Below, in pieces: positions 40,809-51,934 of a DNA stretch of 64,000 bases (its first letter is position 1; every line of letters starts with the position of its first letter). Source of the DNA: Branchiostoma floridae (Eukaryota > Chordata > Leptocardii > Amphioxiformes > Branchiostomatidae); NCBI RefSeq assembly GCF_000003815.2, contig NC_049990.1, forward strand, positions 17,314,532 through 17,378,531. Reading direction: 5' to 3'. A program made the translations under genes and the position numbers. The notes below the pieces were generated by a model. It ran no database searches and was not told where the DNA came from. It saw nothing but the letters and a program-made list of their open reading frames with translations.

Positions 40809-43776
40809 CTGAATATACAAAAAAGTGAGTGTGTGAGCCTATGAGGCTATTCTACCTTTAACCAGTATACCTACCAGTGAGCAATGGCATAGGAGTCTGT
40901 ATCACTCATTACTAGTAATTGAAGTTGGGGCTTATAAATACTGTCCACCCTTATGGGTCCAGCAGGTACAAAGCAATAAAGATGTACACAATTACTCCTC
41001 AACACTGTGTTTCAAACATCGGCCAAAAGTCCCATAGAAATGGGGAATGAATGTTTATCACAGTGTCAAATATAGTTCCTATTTGAAGTGAAATGAATTC
41101 AATATTCTGTACTTGATGCAAACTAAGTCTAAGGTTTGTACAAATGCATGTACCAACAAACTAAATACAGTATCAAGAAAGCATGCAGGTCCTTATGATC
41201 ATTATGTTTTTGTGATATACAGTATCTAATAGTGTAATGCAGCTGCACCACAGATCATCTTGGATTTAGCAAGGCATCCTGTGTAACCTGCAGTCAAATA
41301 CTACAGAGGACCGGTATGACACACAGAGGTGTTTGTGTGACTTTCACATATTGAATACACACAGACACAAACAAACCACTGTCATAATTTTTACAATGAA
41401 TGAGTTATCTCGGTGGAACATTGGTCCGGAGTTTTCCTGTTGTTCCACTTCACCATGATGGAGTTAGCTTCTTCGAAGCAGCGTTGTGACAATGTTGCGA
41501 TCATCTTATGTACGGACATATTAGCCGCTACATGTTCCTTCTGGAATACGGAACAAAAGATCACATTGTGTGGCTATTACATATTTTGTTAATACGAGTA
41601 CGTTCATTTTTTCTTTCACTTGAATCGCACAAATGTTTACTTGATCCACCAGATAACTTTTCAGAAATGATGATAGTGCCACAGCTGATCGGTCTTTGTG
41701 GCAGTGTGACAGTAAGACTTGGGTAAACCAATTACCAAATAAGAATTCGTCAATTAAACCAATCCGAGAAGCCGTAGATGGCATTTGCTGGTCCCTCCTC
41801 TTTATAGCTGCCTGCCGGTATGCACAATAATTATTGTGAATCATACACTGTGTACTCGGTCCACTGAAACATTCCCGAGAATCATAAACTTACGCACACT
41901 GACTATAATGGAGTTACTACTTCAATTTACATTCATAGGGAGCTCCTGTACTCTTGCATCATGAAAAGTATTGTGTAGCATCTGAATTACATCTCATTTG
42001 CTGTGCATTAACAAAATGCTCATTTTTCTGCTTTCCGTTTGTGATGTGGTCAAAGAATCTTCAAACATAGATTTGATTTCAAGTATGACAGAAATGGCCA
42101 TGGAGAGCTCATTTTGATTTTTCGGTATTCACATTTTTCTTAGCATTGAACTTCTTTAAGTAGATGAGAAAGCTTTCATATGCCACAGACAAAAGTGCAG
42201 CCTTATTTAGTCAGGGATTTCCATGTATAGCATGTTAGCAGCAGCGGTAATACCGGGGGCATCATTGGTTTTGCCTGTATACTGATCTGAGCTTTCACGT
42301 AGAGCACACTGTGTAGCATCCTTTGTTAAAATAGTGCCCTTCACAAAGATCAGGGTCATCGATTTGTTCCCAAAAAGGATATTTACAATGACTTGGCTGT
42401 TTTCAGTGACATGAAACACTCCAGACGTGTGCGCTACTGAGCTCTCTCCTGAGCTGGGTTACCGATCTTGCAGGCGCTACTCTGCGCCTTATTCGCCACT
42501 CTGGCATCATCCTGCTGTCCTCCAGCTTGAGTTTGGCTGGGCGGCTCGGGCGCGTATTCAGTTTAGGAAGACAGGTGGGCTTCTCGGGCGGGACGTTGAA
42601 GAACCCGGGACGTTCGGACAACAAAAGACCATCTTGGTGCAGTACGGCAAGCAACACCTTTGATGTCTTCGTTCAGACTTTGCAACTTATCGGTCAATAT
42701 CTCCTGACCAAGGTGGAACTTTACAAACTAGACACATCTAGACAACATGACACTTGACAGTGACTCGTCCCTTGGGACTTTAACAACTACCATACCTGCA
42801 TTAGCACCCTTCACTTCTTCGTACTCAATATCTGTTTTGTATTCCTGACTATACATTGCGTGTTGCCGGGACCGCATCAGTCTCTGCTTTGCCGGAGTCT
42901 TTCTCCGCTATATGTACTTAAGTTTGCTTTTGTTTTTGTAGGCGACTCTCATGTCCAACTTAAGGAGACCATGGCAAGCTGTTCCACCAGGTGTAAAACC
43001 TGAACCAGCGGCTTGGTTTAGACGAAATAGCGTCTCTCCTAGCCCGCCAATTGCGCCTGAGTACGTGGTGTTGCTCGTGCGCATCAGTCCTGATGGTTTG
43101 AAAGGTATTATGTTTTGGCAATGATTGTTGGGTTCGCCTGTGTTTAGCTTCAACTGGGTTTGTAGACGTATTAAAATGCTGATTACGGACCATTTCTTTG
43201 GACAATTTATAATCTATTACATGTACATTTTGGATGTGTTTGGTATCTTCAGGTGTGTGTAATATGCACTTGCCTCGCAGAAGGTATACTGGGTTGTTGC
43301 CGGGGCCGGCATGGCACATGAAAGAAAAGTCTGCACAGTTTCTGTGTTCGCCTGGAAAAAAAAACATTGAACTATATTGTTCTTTGCCTGCTCGACAGCT
43401 AATTTGAACATTTTATCATTTGCTGGATATTGCTTTCTAGCAAGTCGCAACTCGCGATTATATATCCTTTTGTCAGTGCTCTTGAGAGTACGGTCGTAAA
43501 CCATTTTCTTTTCGTTTTGAGAACTTCACAACGACCGAAAACACATGCGACTATATGATCGCTTAGGTGATCGCTCAGTCGAAACAGTTTTCTCTTCTGG
43601 TCCCTAGACACAACCAGTTCGCAATCTAAATTTCCTACAATAATACCTGGGGCAAAAGACTTTGTAGCAGTACGAAAACCGTTAATGCCATGTGAGCCGT
43701 TGTCCGTCACTTCTTTATCTAGCAAAACCGGATGTTTGTCCTGCATGTCCTCCATGGGTTTCATGAGAATTCGGCA
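40809..43776. other. No gene recognised
   Basis: Intergenic or intronic sequence. Open frames at 41521-41844 and 42403-42757 show no recognisable motif. The pair of overlapping GC-rich frames near 42430-42660 may be a shadow of an old coding segment. Confidence 0.3.
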
Positions 43777-43920
43777 CCAGGACAAATTGGCCCTGGCAGG
43801 ACGATTCGGCCCCTGGGCCAGCACGTTTCGGACCCTTGGGTTAGGACGTTTCGGCCCTTGGCCAGGAACGACTCGGTGGCACACAGTAGTTAGATACATG
43901 CCACTAGGACACAACTTCAA
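43399..43920 (-). CDS. Open frame of 173 codons, unassigned
   Basis: The frame crosses the 21-nt array (giving GPKRPNPRV and GPNRPARANL) and continues with LDKEVTDNGSHGINGFRTA, PGIIVGNLDCELVVSRDQKR and a basic C-terminus. It is long for chance in this AT-rich setting, but I see no known motif, and its first 40 residues are tandem-repeat sequence. It could be a relic of a repetitive gene. Confidence 0.3.
   Translation of the reverse strand: MKLCPSGMYLTTVCHRVVPGQGPKRPNPRVRNVLAQGPNRPARANLSWCRILMKPMEDMQDKHPVLLDKEVTDNGSHGINGFRTATKSFAPGIIVGNLDCELVVSRDQKRKLFRLSDHLSDHIVACVFGRCEVLKTKRKWFTTVLSRALTKGYIIASCDLLESNIQQMIKCSN
43777..43880. repeat. Degenerate tandem array of ~21-nt units
   Basis: Units resembling aggacgtttcggcccttggcc occur four to five times with substitutions and 1-2 base indels. 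The array starts immediately after gaattcggcaccagg. On the - strand it reads as repeats of G-P-x-R-P. Confidence 0.75.
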
Positions 43921-44772
43921 AAATGTCTTAGTTTAGGATTTTTTACGATTTTTATACGAAAACTGTATATTCTTGTCTCGTTTACCCTAAGCTTGTTTTA
44001 GAACCAAATGATCTGCCAATAAAACAAAACGACCTGAAATTTGGTTTTATAGGGATGCCCTTTGCATACTAGTTCATACTTACGTCATACACCACTGTGC
44101 AATGTTTAATTTTGGGACTTTTGGTTCTATTGTAGAACTGGTACGTAGTTTACGGCAATAAAACGAAACACAACCCTCTTCATTTTACTTAAAACGTGTG
44201 AATAGTTTGACTCTACCGCTCGCTGAAATAGCTTTGCTGAATAAATTGTGATCACTTTCTCGTTTTTCTTTATTTATGAGATTCGATTCTGTTCCGCGCT
44301 ATGTGTTTAGTTCCTTTTTACCAACACGTTCATTTTCTTTTAATCATTTCTAACGCCTGATTAAGCAACTTACAAGTCAAGTATAACTTTTCAAATATAG
44401 ATAACTTTATGAAAAGAACATCAATATGCGGACTGGAAGAGTGAAAAACTCTGGACACTCGCAGTGCCTCAGAATTAATCAATTGCACGGCACAATATCC
44501 TCATCCCCCTCGAGGTCATCTGTACGTGTGATGTTCTCGGTGGCAGCCCATGAGGTAAGGTTCCTTTGAAGTTGGGAGCAGTCAGCACAGCGTCACGCAT
44601 CCAGCTCCTCATTAGCTTTCCCTCTTTAGCAGGTACAGCTCCCTTGTGACTCCTAACCAAACAGACAAATCGACTATTTATTTTGTTTTCAATTGATTCT
44701 AACTGATTATAATATTCATGGGGGACAGTTTTAACTTAACTGTCATGCAGACTGGGAAGAAACGTGACTCAC

Positions 44773-44889
44773 CATGTAGGCTCCAGCCGCAGTAATTGCA
44801 CTTCCAGTCGCAATCATGCCATAATCAGCAATCTTGGTCAATTTTACTAGCTGCGTCTGTGTGACTGCCCGCCTGCCAATACCACTTTC
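44773..44889 (-). CDS. Unassigned 117-bp exon with hydrophobic end
   Basis: On the - strand the acceptor accatattag and the donor TACATG/GTGAGT bound exactly 39 codons, ESGIGRRAVTQTQL and VKLTKIADYGMIATGSAITA then AGAYM. The end looks like the beginning of a transmembrane helix with small residues. The splice signals are good and phase is 0 at both ends. The protein is not recognised. Confidence 0.45.
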
Positions 44890-44999
44890 CTAATATGGTC
44901 CGCCATTGGAAATTTTGCTTGGCTTGCTCCTTCCTTTCTTTTCCTTCTCCCGTTCGCCTGCAGGTACACAACTTACTCATATTGGAATCCTATTAACAT

Positions 45000-45530
45000 C
45001 CAGTTGTTGATTCTACTACCGGTAGTGTACCTTTTGCGGCGTTCTGTGTGTTTCGTGTCGGGTTGTTGTAAGCCCCATCGATTGCGGCGGTAGCGAGAAC
45101 TGCTTCACCATCTGTTCCTGCCTTGCCCTGCTGCTCATTTCTCAACTTAGACCGAATTTGCGCAAACGAATCCTTCATTTCTGACACGACAGCGTCCGTC
45201 AGTTTGTGATTTTTTCTTTTCTTTACTTTGACTTTGTGTTGGCGTCTCAGTCGCATTGAGCAATGTTAGTTGCACCTGCTATGCCTACCGTCTATGTCTG
45301 TCGGCAGCTTCGACAAGGCCAGAAACAGCTGAACGGCCTTTTTTGTTGGTTTGGGACGACTGGTGTCACCACCTTCCGTATCCGCTTCCTGGTACAGTGT
45401 GAACCCTTTAGTGCGAAATCTGCACAACGTACACCGTAATATCTCTTTGTAACCGGTACAAAATTTTACTTCGAATTCTGGTGGCATTGTAGCAATGGGG
45501 TTCTTGCAGTGGCATGTGCACATCTCTGGA
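45000..45530 (-). pseudogene. Mutator-like transposase relic, copy B
   Basis: The best preserved of the three copies: MPPEFEVKFCTGYKEILRC, CTLCRFRTKGFTLYQEAD, PTKKAVQLFLALSKLPTDI, then after a break VVSEMKDSFAQIRSKLRNEQ and LATAAIDGAYNNPTRNT. The CxxC followed by a Y-Q-E block, the K-x-x-V-Q-L-F-x-A-L-S helix and D-G-A-Y-N-N follow the order remembered for animal Mutator-like transposase proteins. The frame changes at least once. The remaining catalytic part is absent. Confidence 0.45.
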
Positions 45531-46104
45531 TTTAGGAATGTTTTCTGTGGCTGTACTGCTAAAGAATTCATTTCTATGAGGCATGGGCTGTTATACACGC
45601 GGAATGGTAATACTGACCTTGTTTATGTGTTCCTGATGACAATTATAATCTACATATTGAGTACAATAGTTACAAATGTTAATTTATTTGGTTAATCGAT
45701 TAAGGCTTGTCCGGATTTAACATTGAAGTCCGGAATTATTCTGGAGGATGTTTTATATACTTCAGACCACCAAGTTAGTCCTTATCAAGACCGTTTCCAT
45801 AATATTGTCCGGACACTGGACGGTATGACTTTATCTCGTTGTAATATGTACCCGGAGCAAAAGTTTTCTTCTCGTCACAATGGCGGGAAACTGTCTGTCA
45901 ATCATCCAAATCTTGTATTTTGATCGCTTCGTATGGGTTTTCGCAGCCTGTTTTTATTATTACTTATAGAGACAAAATGTACGCACATTTTAAAATATCA
46001 CTGACAAGCATAAACTCTTATATGTATGTAGTCTCTTTGACAGACAACATTTATCTGAAGTGATGTTTCCTGTTCAAAGTGTAACAAAATCCTACATGCA
46101 AAAA

Positions 46105-46235
46105 CAGATTCCTGCGAGCGGGAATTCTCGTAACCCGACATCTTTGTTCTAGACAGCACGCGCTAATCCAGTGCAGTCTAGCTATCCCAGTTGGATCCTG
46201 ATACGTTTTCCCTGACGTTGTGTTATCGTGTTCAT
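46105..46235. repeat. Dispersed repeat, family F, copy 2
   Basis: Partner of 40425-40565 with a degenerate terminal hairpin. Confidence 0.45.
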
Positions 46236-47641
46236 CCTTCTTAAACCGTAATAATTTCTAGATATTCCACTTTTAAAATTGTTTTAATTCTTTCTTACAT
46301 GCAATTGACGCCGCCTACCAACCTATTGCAAAGGGCATTTGACCAACAGGTGGACAATTGGCTTAGGTCTTCCACTCATTGTAAAGTTTTAAAGGGGCTT
46401 TTTGAAAATTACATGCCAGTCCCATACTTGTATTTCGAACTCTGACGGTTATAGACATAGAACAAACATGTAATGGCCTGCCTATATATGTTACATACTT
46501 TGTCACGCAGACATACTCAGTATCTGGTCATTAATTTTGTTTATGACTCTCTAGCTGAACACAAATATCAATGACAGCTTTACCCCTACAGCTTTGGCTT
46601 TATCGAATTATTTTAAAAGTTCACGGAAACAAATTATCGAAATATACGGTGATTTTTGAAAGACTCTTTATACTCACGTTGGCTACCGATAGGTGCCTCC
46701 CGGCAGAAATAGATTCAATGTTGTTGCAGAATCGGTCGCACGTGTCCATTTTGTTCCACAACTACGTACTTGCCTCGCGGATGACCTTCAAACCATTTTG
46801 AAGTCGTACAAATCTTGCCTTCTTGGTCACCTCATATACGGAGAGTGGTGACATAGTTATCAAACAAGCACGTGATGCTAGTAGCTGATGAGGATTGCAG
46901 AATTGGACAGGGTGTTGATAGTCTGAATGACTTCTCCAAAGTCTGCGACATCCTCAATGTGGTTCTTACTCATCCATAACAGAAACCCTGACCACGCATG
47001 CCAGAGTAAGGCCTCATACACTAGCTTGTGGAACCTTACTGCTCTGTTGTACCTGCATTCGTCCATCACTCCAGACATCTGCTTTAATGTAAAGGTCCCT
47101 TATCCCCGCATCCTGGAAGCGTTTTCCAACGATTGCCAGAAGTGTACATGAGGTGTGGAAACATGTCATTCTGACGATGATTGGCATGAAAGTTTGTGTT
47201 TCTACATGACCTTTGTCGCTTTGGCATAGAGAGCTTGGTCGAAGACACAACCTTCTTCAACCGCAGACAAAACTTGATGGCTTTAGACTGACTATTTCAT
47301 ACACCTTGGACATCTGTGTGGCCTGGGTATTGATTGTCACGAATCACAGAAACGTCACTGCGAGACTTGATGTTAAACTTTCACTATCACGGTGTATGAA
47401 ATGTACCTCGGATGTTCATATCGTACAATATGTGATGCACAGGTATATTGCTGGGCCCAAGGTGCACTGCCATACAGTTTTAAAAGAAAGAAAATGTATA
47501 TGTATAATTATATATATATATATTTATAAAATGCGTGCTTCTATCATGCTGCTTATGATATCGTATTCAAAAGATAAATCCGTACATACTTTGTACTTTT
47601 GGGGAGGGGGGTGCACCACTATTTCCGTGCAGGAAAACATG
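46236..47641. other. No gene recognised; short AT microsatellite
   Basis: A (TA)n tract lies near 47509-47523. Open frames in this interval have no recognisable motif. Confidence 0.35.
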
Positions 47642-48067
47642 CTTTATGTTTCGATAATGCAGTATTTGTTCATTAAGTTTCTTCAAATTGATGATATCAT
47701 GAATCAATACTTACTTCATCTGCTGCACCGCAGGTGGTGGCTGGTTGGTTGTTTAGTTGCTGGATAGAAAGAGTACGTTAGCACTTTCCCCACATACTTT
47801 ATGTTTCAACAATGCAGTATTTGTTTATCAAGTGTCTTCAAATTGATGATGTGATGAATCAATACTTACTTCATCTGCTGCACCCCAGGTGGTGGCTGGT
47901 TGTTCTGCTGCTGCTGGATGGAAAGAGTGTGTAATATTAGCACTTTTCCCATATACTTTATGTTCTAACAAAGCAGTACTTGTTTATTAAGTGTCTTCAA
48001 ATTGATGATATCATGAATCAATACTTACTTCAAGTTCAGGTCCTCGGGTGACTCGTTGTTCAAGATA
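47642..48067 (-). repeat. Three tandem ~155-bp units carrying micro-exons
   Basis: Units start at 47642, 47797 and 47956 (periods 155 and 159). Each contains a - strand donor AA/GTAAGTATTGATTC. The first two have exon-like cores at 47715-47759 and 47870-47913 with acceptors tctatccag and ttccatccag, and the third a distinct core at 48029-48067. Core two reads QQQNNQPPPGVQQM. Core one is one base longer (45 against 44), so the two cannot be used in the same phase. Core three reads YLEQRVTRGPELE or, in another phase, ILNNESPEDLNL. Confidence 0.65.
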
Positions 48068-48439
48068 CTAAACCTAATATCTGGATACTATTAGTATATT
48101 ACTATTTTCATAAAATATTATTCAACACAATATCTTTATATTATGCTAATATATATATATTGATAAAGTTGTAGCATATGCGACAAGAACGATATCGTGA
48201 ATCTGAAATAAATTCTTATAAGAAGGTATAGAACACTTGCAAAGACATAACGAACGACCACTTCGTTTTTATATAATGGATATGAGATCAGGACATTTAT
48301 TCACAAAATCAAAAATCGACCTTAACCATCACCAAACTCCCACTTACCAAAAACCATCGCAATACATTCAGCGGTTAACATTGCTTTCCTTGTTATATGA
48401 GTTTTGAGGCCGCAAAATTTCCAAAACTGCACAAATTCA

Positions 48440-48850
48440 GAAGGTAAACAACAGAACAAGTGGTGGGGACTGTGAGTATATGATAATAAATTTAATTTTA
48501 AAAACATGCCCCAAAAAATTTTAAACAACAAGCTGAGAGTCCAGGATACCCATGCCACAGATGTTATAGTGGGGAGACCCCGGCCCGCAAACAGACCGTA
48601 GTCTGCTTGGGATCTGCCCTGGCATGGGCCCTGGACATTGGGTATGGGTTGGAGGCTGTGAGAATATAACGAATAAATCTAATTAAAAAAAAAAAAAACA
48701 TGCAAAACAAATTGAAATTTAAACGACAAGCTGAGAGTCCAGCATACCCATATCATAGATGTTATAGTGGCCCGCAAACAGACCGTAGTCTGCTTGGGGT
48801 CTGGCCCTGGACAGGGTGGGAGGTGAAAGGGATATAGATGTAGGGTTTTA
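48440..48850. repeat. Tandem duplication, ~198-bp unit
   Basis: The words agctgagagtcca, cagaccgtagtctgcttggg and gatgttatagtgg recur with a period of 198 bp (for example 48531 and 48729). A third partial unit may begin near 48440. No coding frame is supported. Confidence 0.75.
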
Positions 48851-49440
48851 TAAAAGGATTGATATATTTTGTGAAGATTTGGAAATGCCAAAATGCAAAG
48901 AGAAAAAAAAAAGACTTTGCTAAATCTTAAGCTAAATAGCACACTCACCATTCAAAAAAGGCAAATTTGGGTAATATTGATGAAATATGATAACATCTGA
49001 ATAAAATGTCAAATTTATAACCATATAACACTCATAACTTGTCACAATGAGATTACATGTATTATTTTTTTTCGAAAGATTTAGTTTTGGGTGCTGTACC
49101 TTTTCAGGCATCTGACTTTGTATGCATATTGTTACCATGGCCTTTAGCGAAAAACTGTAGAAAATGACTGTCAATGTACAAACTGTATATACATGCACAT
49201 TAGGTTACAACAAACACAGCTCCAATTTTAGCTATGCTAACCTATTACCTGTTAAATTGTACTTCTTTTGCTTCCCAAGGTTTTTAAAGATTTTTTACCC
49301 AGGTATTCTTGAAGAATAGCTCGCATCCTAGCTCGCTACCATCCCTGTTCGAAATCTGCACTGGCTCCAATCCATGGATATGTCTCTTTTCGTGCCTTTG
49401 ATGGTTCTGCTTTCTTTGCCGGAGGAGTGCGCTTGGTGGA
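48851..49440. other. No gene recognised
   Basis: AT-rich sequence between the tandem duplication and the YqaJ relic. No supported exon. Confidence 0.35.
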
Positions 49441-49467
49441 ATTGGCCTTGCTGTTTCTGTTGAGGAA

Positions 49468-50212
49468 CTACAAGGGCAGAGAGCAGAACTGTGTCTCAGA
49501 ACTGTGTAATGTGGGTATTAGATGAAAGTCACACCACTTCTCCCCTGTCAGACCCATCTGCCCCATCACCTGGTAGTAGTAACTGTGGGTGGACTTCAGT
49601 TTGTAGGTGCCATTGTTTTGTTTCTTTAAGTAGGGGCATGAACAGAATGAATCTTTGTCAGGGCACTTTATTTCTAGTAGACCATGAGGGGTTTCAGAAT
49701 TTGGGTCATACACTTTCCTGTCAGGGGATGCTCCCAGGTGTGGGGCAGATNNNNNNNNNNNNNNNNNNNNNNNNNNNNNNNNNNNNNNNNNNNNNNNNNN
49801 NNNNNNNNNNNNNNNNNNNNNNNNNNNNNNNNNNNNNNNNNNNNNNNNNNNNNNNNNNNNNNNNNNNNNNNNNNNTAATCTTTGTGCAAGGCTGTCATGA
49901 TCCCCTTGTCTAGAACACCTGTTTAAATACTGAAGAAGTTATCCTGTTTTTCCTCACATCATGCCACAGTTTGTTGTGACTCTGTTTCCTGGTGTTAACC
50001 TCTACTTCCAGAGCTTGTTCCTTTGTAACATGCAAACCTAGGATCATTTCTTGCTCTGGCTGTCTTAGCACATATGAGAATGTGGACTCTAATGGGAGTA
50101 GTACATTCTTTCTCATAGAGGGGTACGCCTTTGCTCGGATTTTGCACCCATCATTCCCTTCTTGCTGAACTTGAACTATCATTGAAAATGTCAATGAGTT
50201 ATATTTTTGCAA
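49468..50212 (-). pseudogene. YqaJ-type exonuclease domain gene relic
   Basis: The - strand carries the N-terminal block WHDVRKNRITSSVFKQV, then (other frame) QGDHDSLAQRL up to the N gap. After the gap come SAPHLGASPDRKVYDPN, GLLEIKCPDKDS and SYYYQVMGQMGLTGEKWCDF. These are the hallmarks of the YqaJ / lambda-exonuclease fold: R-x-T-x-S, G-A-S-P-D, the catalytic E-x-K in LEIKC, and Y-Q-x-x-x-Q-M. Such genes are multi-copy in invertebrate genomes and are thought to derive from mobile elements. A frameshift near 49905-49915 introduces a stop after QVF, so this copy is broken. The gap hides the first catalytic acidic residue. Confidence 0.75.
49751..49875. other. Assembly gap, 125 N
   Basis: Unresolved bases inside the YqaJ-like relic. 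Confidence 1.
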
Positions 50213-50394
50213 CTACCTTAAAAATGTACATGATTGTAATTTCTACAGATAAAATTTTGTTTAAATGTCAGCATAGATACTGGTACAAAATATACATATT
50301 ACGTATTACAAATCTCTATTGTGCTGTACATGCCCGGCAGCACAAGGTGATGAGTTGAAATGCCCTCCTCAGTCTCCTGGCCACACTCCTCCCG

Positions 50395-51340
50395 CGTGCC
50401 TTGAAGCTGTCTATCATGATAGCATATCAACCACCTCTTGATCTGGTCCCATACATGCTATTAAAGTTTTTATTTTATTCTATTCTTTTTAATCCAGCAA
50501 TGAATAAGGTGAGTTGAGAGGGCTTAAGAAGCATATATTTATGGATACCTTTACCAGTTTGTTGACATGGTTGCCCACAAAGGCCATTGATTGGTATGCC
50601 TGTCTCTCCACGTTGAATTTCTTCAACACGGGTTCCAGTTGGCTAGACAGTGGTCCTTTCGACATTCCCAGCCATCCTCTGTCTTTTTTGTCTTGTGCTT
50701 TTGATTTCTACAAGTAGTTAATTGAAACATTCTAGTAAGACTAATTTCAACATTATCACAAATTGACAGCTGAAATGTATGCACGAAAAATAACATCATC
50801 TCATACAACATCAAATTTCACACTACATTAACTTAGTAGGTCTTCTCTCGGCTTGTACAGATTCTGATATCGAAGGTGCATAGCCAGCACGTTCAAGAGT
50901 CCTCTTGTCCTTGTAACATGGCCCATGCCATCATGTCCACTCCTAACATCTCTTCCAGCTCATCATAGACTTCTGCAGCTTTTTTACAGACACATTGTAG
51001 TTGCTGAATGTCAGGGTGAAGCAAACCTTCTACCCTGTCCACCTCAGGATCTGCAAGGGTGACTCTGGATAAGTGAGTGCCAATGATGACATCTAGCTGC
51101 AATATATGATCCCATGGTAGTAGATATAGAGACTATAGATGGCCCCAGTTCTTTTCCGGATGGAAGCCGTGCTCTGTATATTCCTCTTGAGGGGCGCACT
51201 GCCGTTTCTCTCACTGAAGGGAGTTCTTCTCCTGCTACCACCCTATATAGATAGCTGTTTTCCTCTCCAGACTGCTGACTACAGGATGGCCCCAGGTCCT
51301 CGTGGAGTTCTCTGCAGGCGTCTAGAATTGCTGTGATGGA
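50395..51340 (-). repeat. Local duplication G, copy 1, with exon-like segments
   Basis: 50395-50720 matches 51935-52245, and 50750-51340 matches 53390-53980. On the - strand a 160-bp exon-like block (about 50555-50712) encodes KGPLSSQLEPVLKKFNVERQ and FVGNHVNKL before a donor-like CTG/GTAAAG. A second block (50893-51102) encodes LDVIIGTHLSRVTLADPEVD, LLHPDIQQLQCVCKKAAEV and ELEEMLGVDMMAWAMLQGQ. The first block resembles a family of multi-copy invertebrate genes (R-Q-A-Y-x-S-x-x-F-V-G-N-H-V), which I cannot name. A third block near 51280-51340 reads SITAILDACRELHEDLG. Confidence 0.6.
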
Positions 51341-51934
51341 TAAATGCCCCCCAGCTCTCGGAGCCTCTCCCCGGCTGTTCTTTTGTTCGACGAGCTTCAC
51401 TTTCGTCGGGTCCTTAGCCTTTTTGTTATTTGTGACTCGAGATCACCTGAGGAAACACAGGAAATCTCCTCCCCATGGAGCTACCTACACGCTTGCTTTA
51501 TAACAGGACATCAGAGCAGCTGCACGGCCCTCTCCAGTTTATCCTCCTTCGATCCAATCTCCTTATAAATGATGTGCTCAACCTCTTAAATGTTCCTGTT
51601 TGTCAATTGTCAATCCTGACTCCATTTCTCCGGAGAAAATCATCTCCTCCGTGGATGTTTCAAACTGTCCTCCCCAGCGCTTACCCATCCTCATCATACA
51701 CCTCCCTTTGTTGAGTGATATGTTCCACAGTCTCCAGGTGTCTGGGTTTGCTGATCTCCTGCTCTTCGGAGATGTCAATCAGCCAATTATTTAGACATTG
51801 GAGCTACGTGTGGCTTTCAATTAAATTTGATAACGCCCAGAGATATTCATGGCCACGTGAGATTTTCTTTGTTCCCAGAAATTAAGGATTTAGCAAGAGC
51901 TTAATCATGTAAAAACAGGACTGGCAGAAAAAAT
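51341..51934. other. Spacer within duplication G
   Basis: Single-copy sequence between the two copies. Several overlapping open frames occur (51344-51800) without recognisable motifs; a helical - strand frame near 51578-51778 is the most protein-like. Confidence 0.3.

Noticed and set aside
42427-42757. Overlapping GC-richer frames on both strands
   Set aside because: No motif could be recognised and no frame is preferred; composition alone is not enough to call a gene.
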